From G963708235 sp963708235 (GTDB taxonomy: Bacteria; Actinomycetota; Acidimicrobiia; Spongiisociales; UBA5794), in contig OY970200.1 in the NCBI GenBank assembly GCA_963708235.1, positions 1,364,001-1,428,000 of the forward strand: DNA of 64,000 nucleotides, in the 5' to 3' direction. The translations under genes and the position numbers were made by a program. Below the pieces are notes generated by a model. The model did no database searches, was not told the origin of the DNA, and saw only the letters and a program-made list of their open reading frames with translations. Within the stretch, counting starts at the first letter, position 1. Each line of letters begins with the position of its first letter. This document shows, piece by piece, positions 45,611-54,771 of the stretch.

Positions 45611-46654
45611 TCAGACCCCCGGCATCGAGTTGAGCGTCTCCTCGATGCTGCCGTTGAGGGCGATCAGTGAGTCGTCGATCTCGCTGCGCATCCGGCCCAA
45701 CGCCTCGACGAGTTGCTGATCGAGTTCGAGCCGCGCCGTGAGGAACTCATCGACCAGATCGGCGGCGTCGGCCTCACGGTCGTTCCGCAGCGCATCGAGG
45801 TAGTCGACCTGGAGATCACCGAACCGGGTGAGGAGCGCCTCGGCCGCTGCCTTGTGTTCGGCGAGGGCGGCGTCGTCGGGAAGTTCCCCGAGCAGCGCCG
45901 ACCCGTCGGCGGTGGCGGTTGCCAGCTCTGCGGTCAACGCATTGATGTCGACCCCCTCGGCGGAGGTCGGCATCTCGATGACGAGGAAGTCCTCGAGCAC
46001 CGTGCGGTAGACCAGCAGATCGTTGAGGCGCCTGGTGATCGCCTTGGCGGTGGTGGCATGGACCGAGAGCGCATCTCGGTAGGGGGTGAGCTCGGTGAAC
46101 GGGACGCTCGAGGCGAGCGGCCACGGGCGGGGGAGCGGTTGGGAGGCGAGGTCGAGGGCGGCGTCGGCATGCAGGGACGCCTCGGAGATGACCGGGATCA
46201 GTTCGGCGAACTGCGACACATCCGATTCCGGTTCGGTGAGCGTGGCCAGCGCCTGCTGGGTGGGGGGCAGGTCGGGGAGCAACGTGCCGAAGGCGGCGGC
46301 ATATTCGTTGGAGCGGGCCAGCGCCCGACGGTCGGAGGTGCCGGGGAGCCACACCGCCACCGCCACCACGGCCGCCACCACCACGAGGGCGCTGATCACG
46401 ATCGACCAACGGAAGTTCCGTTTCCCGGTGAACGACTTGCTCAGCTCGCCGGGGCTCCAGTCGGTGAGCGGGTCGGCGGCGTCTCCGCTCGCCTGCCACA
46501 GCCCGGCGACGCTTTCGGAGGTCGAATCGCCTTCCCCCATCGCCATGTCGCCGAGATCGGTCACGGTCTGGTCGACGCCCACCGCCTTGAGGAACCACCC
46601 GCCGTCGTTCCCCGGCAGGTGCTGGGGAGGGGTGCTGCTGCGCTGCTTGCTCAT
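45611..46654 (-). CDS. Hypothetical single-pass membrane protein
   Basis: 347 residues from ATG 46654 (MSKQRSSTPPQHLPGNDGG). About 80 cytoplasmic residues, one membrane helix (FRWSIVISALVVVAAVVAVAVWLPG, about residues 82-105) and a large outside helical domain, probably coiled-coil (LTAELATATADGSALLGELPDDAALAEHKAAAEALL). No known domain recognised. Acidic and Ala/Leu-rich. The head-to-head position with dut (41 bp gap) means shared promoter space. Confidence 0.75.
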   Translation of the reverse strand: MSKQRSSTPPQHLPGNDGGWFLKAVGVDQTVTDLGDMAMGEGDSTSESVAGLWQASGDAADPLTDWSPGELSKSFTGKRNFRWSIVISALVVVAAVVAVAVWLPGTSDRRALARSNEYAAAFGTLLPDLPPTQQALATLTEPESDVSQFAELIPVISEASLHADAALDLASQPLPRPWPLASSVPFTELTPYRDALSVHATTAKAITRRLNDLLVYRTVLEDFLVIEMPTSAEGVDINALTAELATATADGSALLGELPDDAALAEHKAAAEALLTRFGDLQVDYLDALRNDREADAADLVDEFLTARLELDQQLVEALGRMRSEIDDSLIALNGSIEETLNSMPGV

Positions 46655-46695
46655 GCTTTTGACCGTCGTGACACTCGGGGGCAAGATTCGTAGCC

Positions 46696-47124
46696 ATGAA
46701 GATACCCGTGATCAGGCTCGATCAGGATCTCCCGCTCCCGTCGACCGCCCATCCGTCCGATGCCGGCTTCGATCTCCACGCCCGCAGCTCCACCACCCTC
46801 GGCCCCGGAGAGCGGGCCCTGGTGCCCACCGGGATCGCCGTCGCCATCCCCGACGGCTACGTCGGGATGGTGGCGCCCCGCAGCGGGCTGGCGGTCCGTC
46901 ACGGGATCGGGGTGGTCAACGGCCCCGGAATCGTCGACTCCGGCTACCGGGGCGAGATCCAGGTGGTGCTGATCAACCACGGTCAACAGCCGGTCACTCT
47001 GGAGCGGGGCGACCGGATCGCCCAACTTCTCGTCGTCGCCCACGCCGCGGCGGCGCTGGTGGAGGTGGACTCCCTGCCCGACTCGGTCCGCGGCGACTCC
47101 GGGTTCGGGTCCTCGGGATCGTGA
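46696..47124 (+). CDS. dut: dUTP diphosphatase
   Basis: 142 residues, trimeric dUTPase. Five motifs in order: DAGFDLHA, APRSGLAVRHGIGVVNGPGIVDSGYRGEI (motifs 2 and 3), RIAQLLVV (motif 4) and the Gly-rich C-terminal RGDSGFGSSGS (motif 5). It removes dUTP and supplies dUMP. Upstream of the tRNA cluster. Confidence 0.95.
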   Translation: MKIPVIRLDQDLPLPSTAHPSDAGFDLHARSSTTLGPGERALVPTGIAVAIPDGYVGMVAPRSGLAVRHGIGVVNGPGIVDSGYRGEIQVVLINHGQQPVTLERGDRIAQLLVVAHAAAALVEVDSLPDSVRGDSGFGSSGS

Positions 47125-47212
47125 GCGAACATCGTAAGGCGACGGCGGACACGGCGGGTGTGATCCCGTGGCTTGGTCGTCGTCGCCGACCGGCTATCAT
47201 GGCTCCCGTTAG

Positions 47213-47288
47213 GCGGACGTAGCTCAGCTGGTAGAGCGCAACCTTGCCAAGGTTGAGGTCGCCGGTTCGAACCCGGTCGTCCGCTCCA
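47213..47288 (+). tRNA. tRNA-Gly (GCC)
   Basis: 76 nt including an encoded CCA. Acceptor GCGGACG pairs with CGTCCGC; D arm GCTC..GAGC; anticodon loop CTTGCCAAG gives GCC; T arm GCCGG-TTCGAAC-CCGGT. First of a Gly-Cys-Val cluster that is conserved in many actinobacteria. Confidence 0.97.
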
Positions 47289-47317
47289 GTCGAAGAACGA
47301 ACAAGACTTCAAACTTC

Positions 47318-47346
47318 GGGGCGGTCGTGTGGCCGCCCGCTTCTTT
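47318..47346 (+). terminator. Hairpin with T-rich tail after tRNA-Gly
   Basis: GGGCGG and CCGCCC arms (47318-47323, 47333-47338) around a 9-nt loop, followed by GCTTCTTT. It would separate tRNA-Gly from tRNA-Cys or trim the transcript. Confidence 0.5.
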
Positions 47347-47359
47347 GTAGCGATGGTTC

Positions 47360-47430
47360 GGCGACGTGGCCGAGTGGTTAGGCAAGGGTCTGCAAAACCC
47401 TCTACCCGGGTTCGATTCCCGGCGTCGCCT
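47360..47430 (+). tRNA. tRNA-Cys (GCA)
   Basis: 71 nt, CCA not encoded. Acceptor GGCGACG/CGTCGCC, anticodon loop TCTGCAAAA gives GCA, T loop TTCGATT. Confidence 0.97.
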
Positions 47431-47474
47431 CGGTGGTCGAGTGTGCGTCCCGGTGACGTAGACTTGCCCGCAGC

Positions 47475-47546
47475 GGGCGCTTAGCTCAGTGGGAGAGCGC
47501 TACCTTGACACGGTAGAGGTCGGCAGTTCAATCCTGCCAGCGCCCA
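47475..47546 (+). tRNA. tRNA-Val (GAC)
   Basis: 72 nt, CCA not encoded. Acceptor GGGCGCT/AGCGCCC, anticodon loop CTTGACACG gives GAC, T arm with TTCAATC. Followed by a hairpin terminator. Confidence 0.97.
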
Positions 47547-47552
47547 CCCGCC

Positions 47553-47577
47553 AACCCGTTGCCCGGCAACGGGTTTT
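47553..47577 (+). terminator. Intrinsic terminator after tRNA-Val
   Basis: Arms AACCCGTTGCC (47553-47563) and GGCAACGGGTT (47565-47575), in practice with a loop of a few bases, followed by TT. It starts 7 bp after the tRNA end. Confidence 0.75.
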
Positions 47578-47621
47578 GGCGTTTCCGGGCCGACATGGTC
47601 AAGGAGCCGCGATCGTCGCCA

Positions 47622-47813
47622 TCAGGCGTTGAGGTCCGGCGCCTGGGCGACGACGCAGTCGGGATGACCGCACACGCAGTCGAGCAGAGCCACCGAACCG
47701 GCGCCGCTTGCGGCAGCGGCGACGTTCTCCTCGGTGGCGGCCTGACGGCAGGTGGCGTCGCAGAACGTTTCGTCTTGGACGATGCAGACACAGGTCCCGT
47801 GGGCGCACTTCAT
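47622..47813 (-). CDS. Prokaryotic metallothionein-like protein
   Basis: 63 residues. MKCAHGTCVCIVQDETFCDATC is followed by an Ala-rich helix and CVCGHPDC. Eight cysteines plus the CGHPxC histidine match the zinc-binding pattern of bacterial metallothioneins (SmtA/PMT family: N-terminal MKCAH.xCxC and C-terminal CxCGHPxC). GAGGAG precedes the ATG. Expected role: cytosolic binding of Zn, Cd or Cu. It is alone between the tRNA terminator and the lipoprotein gene; no metal-sensor gene is adjacent. Confidence 0.85.
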   Translation of the reverse strand: MKCAHGTCVCIVQDETFCDATCRQAATEENVAAAASGAGSVALLDCVCGHPDCVVAQAPDLNA

Positions 47814-47896
47814 CGGTGGACTCCTCGGTCGACGGTGGTTCCCCAGGGAACTGCCCCCGGAGCATGTGTTTCAAACCATCGCCCGCTCGGCGTTGC

Positions 47897-48929
47897 TCAG
47901 TCGCCGACCGTGTTCTCCAGGCAGATCCCGAGGATGGTGTCCAACTCGGTTCGCAGCTCGGGACTGGGATCGAGGACCATGAACTGGGTCTCGGTGTCGC
48001 CGACGGAGATCCAGAGCTTGAACTCGTAGGTGCGGGTGCTCTGGCCGACGGCGTGGGGATCGCATCGCAGCACCTCCAGCGTCACCGGAACCCGAAGCTC
48101 GGTCTCGCCGGGGGAGAGGACGGCGAGCGGTCCGGCAGGCTCGGCCTCAGGAGCGAGCGGCGGCAACATCGAGAAGATCTCGGTACCACGCAGATTGTGA
48201 ACGGTGACCGGTTCGTCACCGCTGCGGCGGGTGAGGACCACATCGGCGGCGATCGACGTGTCGGTGCGGGTGACTCCACCGAAGCCGATGTCGACCGCAT
48301 CGAGGACGCGGCGCTGCCCGCACTCGCGGTCGCGGATCTCGTCCAGAGGAGCGGTGTCGAGAGGAACCTCGACCTGGCGCGGCGCCGGATCGGTTTCGGT
48401 TGCGTAGGCGATCACGGCGGTGGCGGTCTGTGGCGCCGGTTCGTCGCACGAGACCAACTCGCCGAAATCGACCTGGAAGTCGATCCGGGTTCCGGGGTCG
48501 AGCCGCGAGTTCTTCGGCTCCGGGTCGAGCACGTCGAAATGGTCGGCACGCAAACCTACGAAGGACACGGTGACGGGGTCGGCTCCGGTGTTGGTGGTGG
48601 CGATGGCGAGTCGCCGCAGGTGGTGGAGATACCGCGGGTAGTCGGCGAAGGCCTCGAGCGGTCCCGGGTCGGTGTTCGGTTCGGTCGTCGAGGCTCGCAG
48701 CGCCAGTGGCGGGAGTGGCGGTGGTTGCAGTGGTCGTCGGTTCCGGTGGGGTCGTCGATGTGGTCGCTGCGCTCGCCGGCGGTTCGTTATCAGTGCCGGT
48801 GGTCCCGCAGGCAGCGGACAGGGAGACCACGAGCGCCATGACCAGGAGCAGCATGCCCCGGACGGGACCGTTGCGGATCCGCCGTGAGCGAGATCGGGTC
48901 CGAGATCGGGGATGGGCAGGACGATGCAT
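47897..48929 (-). CDS. Hypothetical lipoprotein, frameshifted
   Basis: About 343 residues over two frames. The N-terminal part, in one frame, has a basic region (RSRTRSRSRRIRNGPVRG), hydrophobic MLLLVMALVVSLSAAC with a lipobox Cys and a Thr/Pro-rich spacer. The rest continues in the other frame from about 48690-48720 (ASTTEPNTDPGPLEAFADYPRYL to CLENTVGD) as a beta-rich domain with ITNTG-like and VTVSFVGL strands, perhaps an immunoglobulin-like fold. One extra base lies in the low-complexity GC-rich spacer. The start at 48929 is chosen over 48854 to give a positive n-region. Function unknown; the conserved domain is not recognised. Confidence 0.6.
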
Positions 48930-48998
48930 CGGCGGATGGTAAATGACCCGATGCGGAGCTGTGGCGTCTTCGCGCTCGGGCAACAATCCTCGTCTTTG

Positions 48999-49013
48999 GT
49001 TGCGCTACGCAAC
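48999..49013. promoter_or_regulatory. Inverted repeat in the divergent lipoprotein/carboxypeptidase promoter region
   Basis: GTTGCG-CTA-CGCAAC, perfect 6-bp arms, with a further TTGCGCTA echo at 49020-49027. The 212-bp gap (48930-49141) is less GC-rich than the surroundings and must hold both promoters. A factor cannot be named. Confidence 0.35.
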
Positions 49014-49141
49014 GAACGATTGCGCTAGATGAAAATGTCACACCGGTTTGTTTCGGGACGGGAAATCTTCCTTGACGCCCGGTGTAAGCGCCAATACCTT
49101 TCGCCGCGCAATCCCCCCGATTCGACGTTTGGTGGTCTCTT

Positions 49142-51478
49142 ATGACTCGTGCGCCCCGTGCGTATCGTCGTCTGCTCATCGGTCTGCTCGCCGTAGGCCT
49201 GATCGTGACGACTCTCAGTATCCCGGCGGTCGGAGCCGACGATCCGATCCCGGTCCGCCAGGATCTTCCCCTCGAAGAGGAGTCGGTCGTCCGCATCCTC
49301 ATCCCCGGTAGCGAGGAGCTCTACGCCCTCCAGGACGCCGGCTTCGATCTCGCCGGCGGCTTCGAGCGGGTGGCGCAGGGCATCGAGATCGATGCCGTGC
49401 TCACCGCCTCCCAGATCGCCGCACTCGGCGACTTCGACACCATCCTGGCCGAGGACGCCCCCGAGGTGGTCCCGCAGCCGTTCCGGATGGCGATGGTCGA
49501 CGCCGAGAACACCGACACCGTCACCGTGGGTCGGGTCGACTGGTTCACCACCAAGGGTCAGGGCTTCCTCTCCATCGAGGCCAAGTCCGACGCCAACCAG
49601 TCGGCGGCGCTCAACGCCTCCTGGGACGGTGGCTCGGTCAACGTCGGCGCCTATGTCGACTCCGGTGAGTACATGTTCCACCGGGTCCAGGTTCCGGTCG
49701 ACGGCCCCCGCCCGGACACGGTCACCGTCACCAGCTCGCTGGGCGGTTCCGACACCGGTCCGGTGACCGACTGGCTGTTCCCGACCGATGTCGACATCGA
49801 CCGTCCCGGATACGAGAGCGGCTTCATCGACGCCTACATGAACCCGACCCAGCTCTACGACCGGCTCGAAGAACTCGCCGAGGAGTATCCGCACATCGCC
49901 GAGATCGTCGAGCTTCCCCACACCACCAACGGCTACCGTCGCAAGGCCCAGGCGGTGCTCGGTTCGGCCAACGCCAACCGCGTCGCCCTCGACTCGCACG
50001 CATGGGGCCACGAGGGCGGTAATGACGTCTCGGTGGCGCTGGTCAACCCGGGTGCGCCGAGCTCGCCGCTCGGGGTCACCGTCGACGGGAACGCCATCCA
50101 GGTGAGCCTCGCCACCAACGCCACCGGTGCGCTGTCGAGCACCGCCGCCCAGGTGGTCAATGCCATCAACGACACTCCGGCCGCCGCTGCCCTGGTGGTG
50201 GCCTACCGCTACCGCAACAACGCCGGAACCGGTGTGGTCGCCGCCGCACCGCCGACGCTGCTCAGCGACTTCCTCACCGCCCCCGAGGAGATCAGCCGGG
50301 AGCCGTGGCGGAACCGGGCGCTGCGGATAGGTGTCAACCGTGACGGATCCAAGACCGGGGTGCTCATCGTCGCCCAGGACCATGCCCGGGAATGGGTGAC
50401 CCCGCTGGTGGCGCTCGAAGCGGCGGAGCGACTGCTCGCCAATTCGACCCACGATGCCACCACCCGCAAGGTGCTGCGCAACGTCGACATCTTCATCGTT
50501 CCCTCGAACAACCCGGACGGGTCGCACTACAGCTTCTTCGACCGGTCGGCACAGCGTCGGAACATGACCAACCACTGCCCGCGGACCGGCAGCGCCGATG
50601 CGCTGGCCCGCGGTACCTGGGGTGTCGACCTCAACCGCAACTTCCGGGTCGGTTCGGGTCACGACGGGTACAGCGGGGCTTCGACCTCCTGCACCAGCGA
50701 CACCTATCAGGGTCCGGAGAAGCTCTCCGAGCCCGAGGCGAAGAACGTGGTGTGGCTGGCGGACACCTACGACAACCTCAAGTTCTTCATGACGGTGCAC
50801 AGCAACGGCGGTCAGCTCTTCTGGCAGCCGGGCTCGTACATCGCCCAGGGACGTATCACCACCCCGCGGCCCCCGCTGCGGGACGAGTCGTACTACTGGA
50901 CGATGGCGGAGGACATCCTCTCCAACGTCAAGGGTCTCCGTGACTCGGTGGTCCAGCCCCGCAATGTGGGTGGGTCCTCCGATGTGTTGTACTCGTCGGC
51001 GGGCAACGTCCGTGAGGACCTCTACAACAACTACGGGATCTACGCCTTTGGTTGGGAGGTCGGTGGCGACCAGTGGAACCCGGCGACGCGGACCTTCACC
51101 TCTGGTGGCGGCTTCATGCCGCAGTGGCCCGAAGCCAACCAGCAGTACCAGGAGTACGCCAGCGGTGTGATCAAGATGTTCGAGCTGGCGATGGAGTACG
51201 AGTTGGATCACGATCCGGCCCGTACCCAGCTCCACAGCGAACGCCAGGCCAACGACAGCGTCAACGTCACGTTCTCGATGTCGGAGCCGGCCACCATCTA
51301 CTACACCACCGATGGCAGCACCCCGACGACCGACTCGACGACCTACGAGGCAGCCAACATCCGTGAACCCGGCGAGGTGCTCAACATCACCCAGCCGACC
51401 ACGTTCAAGTGGTTCTCGGTCGACGTCAAGGGCAACGTCGAGGTGGTTCGCTCGGTCAACCTCCGGGCCAAAGGCTGA
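49142..51478 (+). CDS. Secreted M14 zinc carboxypeptidase
   Basis: 778 residues. Signal peptide RAYRRLLIGLLAVGLIVTTLSIPAVGA. A beta-rich region (about 35-220) precedes the M14 domain, with zinc ligands His414 and Glu417 in DHAREW and His553 in TVHSNGG, substrate motifs NPDG and GVDLNRNFR, and catalytic Glu639 in GWEVGG. Before the zinc motif, between AQAVLG and REPWRNRALRIG, sits an insertion of about 120 residues. The C-terminal about 80 residues resemble a chitobiase/beta-hexosaminidase C-terminal domain (TIYYTTDGSTPTTDSTTYE). Probably an extracellular peptidase for nutrition or cell-wall peptides. A strong terminator follows. Confidence 0.9.
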   Translation: MTRAPRAYRRLLIGLLAVGLIVTTLSIPAVGADDPIPVRQDLPLEEESVVRILIPGSEELYALQDAGFDLAGGFERVAQGIEIDAVLTASQIAALGDFDTILAEDAPEVVPQPFRMAMVDAENTDTVTVGRVDWFTTKGQGFLSIEAKSDANQSAALNASWDGGSVNVGAYVDSGEYMFHRVQVPVDGPRPDTVTVTSSLGGSDTGPVTDWLFPTDVDIDRPGYESGFIDAYMNPTQLYDRLEELAEEYPHIAEIVELPHTTNGYRRKAQAVLGSANANRVALDSHAWGHEGGNDVSVALVNPGAPSSPLGVTVDGNAIQVSLATNATGALSSTAAQVVNAINDTPAAAALVVAYRYRNNAGTGVVAAAPPTLLSDFLTAPEEISREPWRNRALRIGVNRDGSKTGVLIVAQDHAREWVTPLVALEAAERLLANSTHDATTRKVLRNVDIFIVPSNNPDGSHYSFFDRSAQRRNMTNHCPRTGSADALARGTWGVDLNRNFRVGSGHDGYSGASTSCTSDTYQGPEKLSEPEAKNVVWLADTYDNLKFFMTVHSNGGQLFWQPGSYIAQGRITTPRPPLRDESYYWTMAEDILSNVKGLRDSVVQPRNVGGSSDVLYSSAGNVREDLYNNYGIYAFGWEVGGDQWNPATRTFTSGGGFMPQWPEANQQYQEYASGVIKMFELAMEYELDHDPARTQLHSERQANDSVNVTFSMSEPATIYYTTDGSTPTTDSTTYEAANIREPGEVLNITQPTTFKWFSVDVKGNVEVVRSVNLRAKG

Positions 51479-51517
51479 GGCTGACCCACCGGGCGCCCGT
51501 GTCCGGGCCGTGACCGT

Positions 51518-51549
51518 GAGGGGCTCCGACGGCAACGTCGGAGCCCCTC
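51518..51549. terminator. Bidirectional terminator between convergent genes
   Basis: A perfect 14-bp stem (GAGGGGCTCCGACG / CGTCGGAGCCCCTC) with a GCAA tetraloop, 39 bp after the carboxypeptidase stop and 23 bp before the exchanger stop. No long T-run, but the strength and position fit termination from both sides. Confidence 0.75.
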
Positions 51550-51571
51550 CTGTGTGACGGGAGGCGGAGAC

Positions 51572-52525
51572 TCAGAACAACGTCGCCAGGGCGATGCCGT
51601 AGAGGACCAGCAGCCCGATGCCTTCGAGACGGCTCACGGTGCGGCCGGTGCGCATCATCACCCCGGCGATGACGGTGATGATCACCATCCCCACGGCGGC
51701 GACGATCGTCAGGTCGCGGTCGACCAACGGGGCGCTGGACACGATCCCGATGATCCCGGCGACACCGAGCGAGTTGAACAGGTTGCTCCCCAGCAGGTTG
51801 CCGATCACCAGGTCGGGTTCGTTGCGGCGCACCGACTGGGTGACGGTCACCAACTCGGGCAGCGAGGTGCCCAGGGCGACGATGGTGGCCCCGACGAAGC
51901 CGGCGCGTAGTCCGAGGATGTCGGCGGCTTCGAGCGCCCCCCACAACAGCAACTGTGATCCGAGGACCGTGCCGCCGAGACCGAGCAGCAGGCGGGTGAT
52001 CTCCACCGGGTAACGGTGGGTGGTTGCGGTGTCCATGAGTTCGTCGACCTCGGCGGCGAGCGGGTCGTCGTCCCCGCGGTGACGCATCGCCGAAATCAGT
52101 AACACGGCGAGCACTGCCACCATGGCGACGAGCAGCACCGCACCCTGGATGGTGGAGATGCCGTCCTGGATCACAAAGGCCAGCACCACCGTGGCGATCA
52201 GGGTCAGCGGGTACTCGCGGCGCACCGCCGAAGAGGCCACCGCCAGCGGGGCCATGAGACCGGCGATACCGAGCAGCAGGGTGAGGTTGGCGAGGTTGGA
52301 ACCCATCACGTTGCCGATGGCGACGGCGATCTCGCCGCGCGATGCCGCAATCCCCGAGACCACCGCCTCGGGCAGGCTGGTCCCGAACCCGACGATGACG
52401 ACACCGACGACGATGGCCGAGATCTGCATCATCCGGGCCAGACGCGCCGCTCCGATCACGAACTGATCGGCGGCGTAGGCGAGGACGGCGATACCGACGG
52501 CGACGGCGGCGAGGGCGAGCAGCAT
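51572..52525 (-). CDS. Calcium/sodium antiporter (CaCA family)
   Basis: 317 residues from ATG 52525; an upstream extension to 52681 is Arg/Pro-rich and not membrane-like. About ten membrane segments arranged as two alpha-repeats with signature motifs: GFGTSLPEAVVS and GNVMGSNLANLTL in the first, ALGTSLPELVT and GNLLGSNLFNSLG in the second. A hydrophilic loop (RHRGDDDPLAAEVDELMDTATTHR) lies in the centre. It probably exchanges cytosolic Ca2+ for Na+ or H+. Stands alone. Confidence 0.92.
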   Translation of the reverse strand: MLLALAAVAVGIAVLAYAADQFVIGAARLARMMQISAIVVGVVIVGFGTSLPEAVVSGIAASRGEIAVAIGNVMGSNLANLTLLLGIAGLMAPLAVASSAVRREYPLTLIATVVLAFVIQDGISTIQGAVLLVAMVAVLAVLLISAMRHRGDDDPLAAEVDELMDTATTHRYPVEITRLLLGLGGTVLGSQLLLWGALEAADILGLRAGFVGATIVALGTSLPELVTVTQSVRRNEPDLVIGNLLGSNLFNSLGVAGIIGIVSSAPLVDRDLTIVAAVGMVIITVIAGVMMRTGRTVSRLEGIGLLVLYGIALATLF

Positions 52526-52892
52526 CCGGAGAATGTAGTGGACGTGGCGGTGGTTGCCGGGAACCCGGGGCGGGTTCTCTGGTCGGCCCGGGAGAGGCGG
52601 CGCCGACCAGAGGACCGGGTCTGGGCGACGTTCCGTGCCGGTCGGTCTCGAAGCCTGCACCCACGCTACGTGCCGCACCAAGGCCGTCAGGTGACGTGGT
52701 GATGACCCGCCGGTGACGCAATCTGCGGATCGGACCGACGGCGGATCAGACCGGTTCGGGTGACGTGTTCGGGACCGCAGCAGACGCAGACGGGGACGTC
52801 ACTGCCGGGTTCCCGGGTGGGGCGGGAGGCGGGACGCTACCCTTGTCGTGGATTTCCAGGGCAGCGCATCCCGATCGAGGAGGGCTCCAGAC

Positions 52893-54668
52893 GTGGCTCA
52901 CCAGCTCATCCCCCAATTGGTCTTCCGAAACGGCGAGGAGATGCCGAGTCGTCCCGCCTATTTCGAGAAGCGTGGCGGGAGCTGGGTACCGACCACCTGG
53001 CGCACCTATGCCGACGAGGTCGAGGCAGCCGGGAAGGCACTGATCGCTCTCGGGGTCGAACCGGGCCAGACGGTCACCATCCTCGGGTTCAACCGACCCG
53101 AGTGGGTGATCATGGACATGGCCGCCATGGCCATCGGGGCGGTCCCCGCCGGGATCTACACCACCAATTCGCCGGCCGAGTGCCAGTACATCGTGGCCCA
53201 CTCCGAATCGCCCGTGGTACTGGTCGAGAACGAGGAGCAGTGGGCCAAGATCGACGAGGTCCGTGGCGAGCTGCCCAATGTTCGCCACGTCGTCACCATG
53301 CGCCCGGCGGCCGCCATCGGCGACCCGCTGACGATGACCTGGGACGAGTTCGTCGCTGCCGGGTCCAACGTCACCGATGAAGTCTTCCAGCAGCGACTCG
53401 ACGGGCTCGCCGCCGACCAGCTCGCCACCCTGATCTACACCTCGGGGACCACCGGCCCGCCCAAGGGGGTCATGCTGTCCCACGAGAACCTGGAATGGAC
53501 GCCACGCCAGGTGCTCGACGTGCTCGCCCTGTCCCCGGACGACCGTGTGTTGTCGTACCTGCCGCTGTCGCACATCGCCGAGCAGCTCTTCACCATCCAC
53601 GCCGCCGCCATGGTGGGCTACGCCGTCTACTACGCCGAGTCGCTCGAGGCGTTGCCCGAGAACCTCAAAGAGGTGAAGCCGACGCTGTTCTTTGCGGTGC
53701 CCCGGGTGTGGGAGCGCTTCCATACCGGGGTGGCGGCCGAGCTGGCCAAGGCCACCGGGGCAAAGGCCAAGATCGCCGCCTGGGCGACCGGTGTCGGGCT
53801 GAAGAAGGTGCTGCTCGACAACGAGGGCAAACACCCGTCACCGGTGCTGGCGGCGCAGTACGCCGTTGCCGACAAGCTGGTGCTGTCGAAGGTCCGCGCC
53901 GCTCTCGGTCTCGACGAGACCCGGGTGGCGATCAGCGGGGCGGCCCCGGTGGCCACCGAGGTGCTGGAGTTCCTCGCCGGATTCGGGATCCAGGTGCTCG
54001 AGGTCTACGGCCAGTCCGAGGACACCGGTCCGACCACGCTCAACGTCCCGGGCCGCACCCGGTTCGGTTCGGTCGGTCCGGCGTTCCCCAATGTCGAGGT
54101 CAAGATCGCCGACGACGGCGAGGTGCTGGTGCGAGGGCGCAATGTGTTCCTCGGCTACTACAAGGACCCCGAGGCCACCGCCGAGGCGCTGGTCGACGGA
54201 TGGCTCCAGTCCGGGGATCTGGGGAGCTTCGACGAGGCCGGGCTGCTGACCATCACCGGACGCAAGAAGGACATCATCATCACCGCCGGGGGCAAGAACG
54301 TCGCTCCCAAACCGATCGAAGCCGGGCTCAAGACCCACCGGCTGATCTCGGAGGCCGTGGTCATCGGCGACCGGCGCAAGTTCCTGTCGGTGGTGGTCAC
54401 CGTCGACGAGGACGCCGCCGCCGAGCTGCAGAGCGAGGCATCGGACACCGCACCGGTCAACGAGTCCGAGGTGATCCGCAACGAGGTGCAGCAGGCCGTC
54501 GACGAGCTCAACCAGCGACTGGCCCGGGTGGAGCAGGTGAAGCGCTTTGTGGTGCTGCCCCGCCAGCTCTCCATCGAGGGCGGGGAGCTGACGCCGACAC
54601 TCAAGGTGAAGCGCAACAAGGTTGCCGAACACTTCTCCGACGTCATCGACGAGATGTACGCCGACTGA
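52893..54668 (+). CDS. Long-chain acyl-CoA synthetase (FadD15-like)
   Basis: 591 residues from GTG 52893, preceded by CGAGGAGGG; ATG 52848 would add 15 residues without a ribosome-binding site. AMP-forming ligase: P-loop YTSGTTGPPKGVMLSHENL, SYLPLSHIAEQL, VYGQSEDTGPTTLN, SGDLGSFDEAGLLTITGRKKDIIITAGGKNVAPKPIE with the catalytic lysine near LKVKRNKVAEHF. The layout fits bacterial FadD15-type acyl-CoA synthetases that feed fatty acids into lipids. A PlsB gene is 1.4 kb downstream on the other strand. Confidence 0.93.
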   Translation: MAHQLIPQLVFRNGEEMPSRPAYFEKRGGSWVPTTWRTYADEVEAAGKALIALGVEPGQTVTILGFNRPEWVIMDMAAMAIGAVPAGIYTTNSPAECQYIVAHSESPVVLVENEEQWAKIDEVRGELPNVRHVVTMRPAAAIGDPLTMTWDEFVAAGSNVTDEVFQQRLDGLAADQLATLIYTSGTTGPPKGVMLSHENLEWTPRQVLDVLALSPDDRVLSYLPLSHIAEQLFTIHAAAMVGYAVYYAESLEALPENLKEVKPTLFFAVPRVWERFHTGVAAELAKATGAKAKIAAWATGVGLKKVLLDNEGKHPSPVLAAQYAVADKLVLSKVRAALGLDETRVAISGAAPVATEVLEFLAGFGIQVLEVYGQSEDTGPTTLNVPGRTRFGSVGPAFPNVEVKIADDGEVLVRGRNVFLGYYKDPEATAEALVDGWLQSGDLGSFDEAGLLTITGRKKDIIITAGGKNVAPKPIEAGLKTHRLISEAVVIGDRRKFLSVVVTVDEDAAAELQSEASDTAPVNESEVIRNEVQQAVDELNQRLARVEQVKRFVVLPRQLSIEGGELTPTLKVKRNKVAEHFSDVIDEMYAD

Positions 54669-54771
54669 TCCATGCGTGGTCCAGCCGCATCCAGAGAGTT
54701 CTCCGGGGAGGACGGAGCGAAGGTGGGTCGATGACGGGAATGTTCCGGCCGGCCGGTAGCATTACAGGTCT

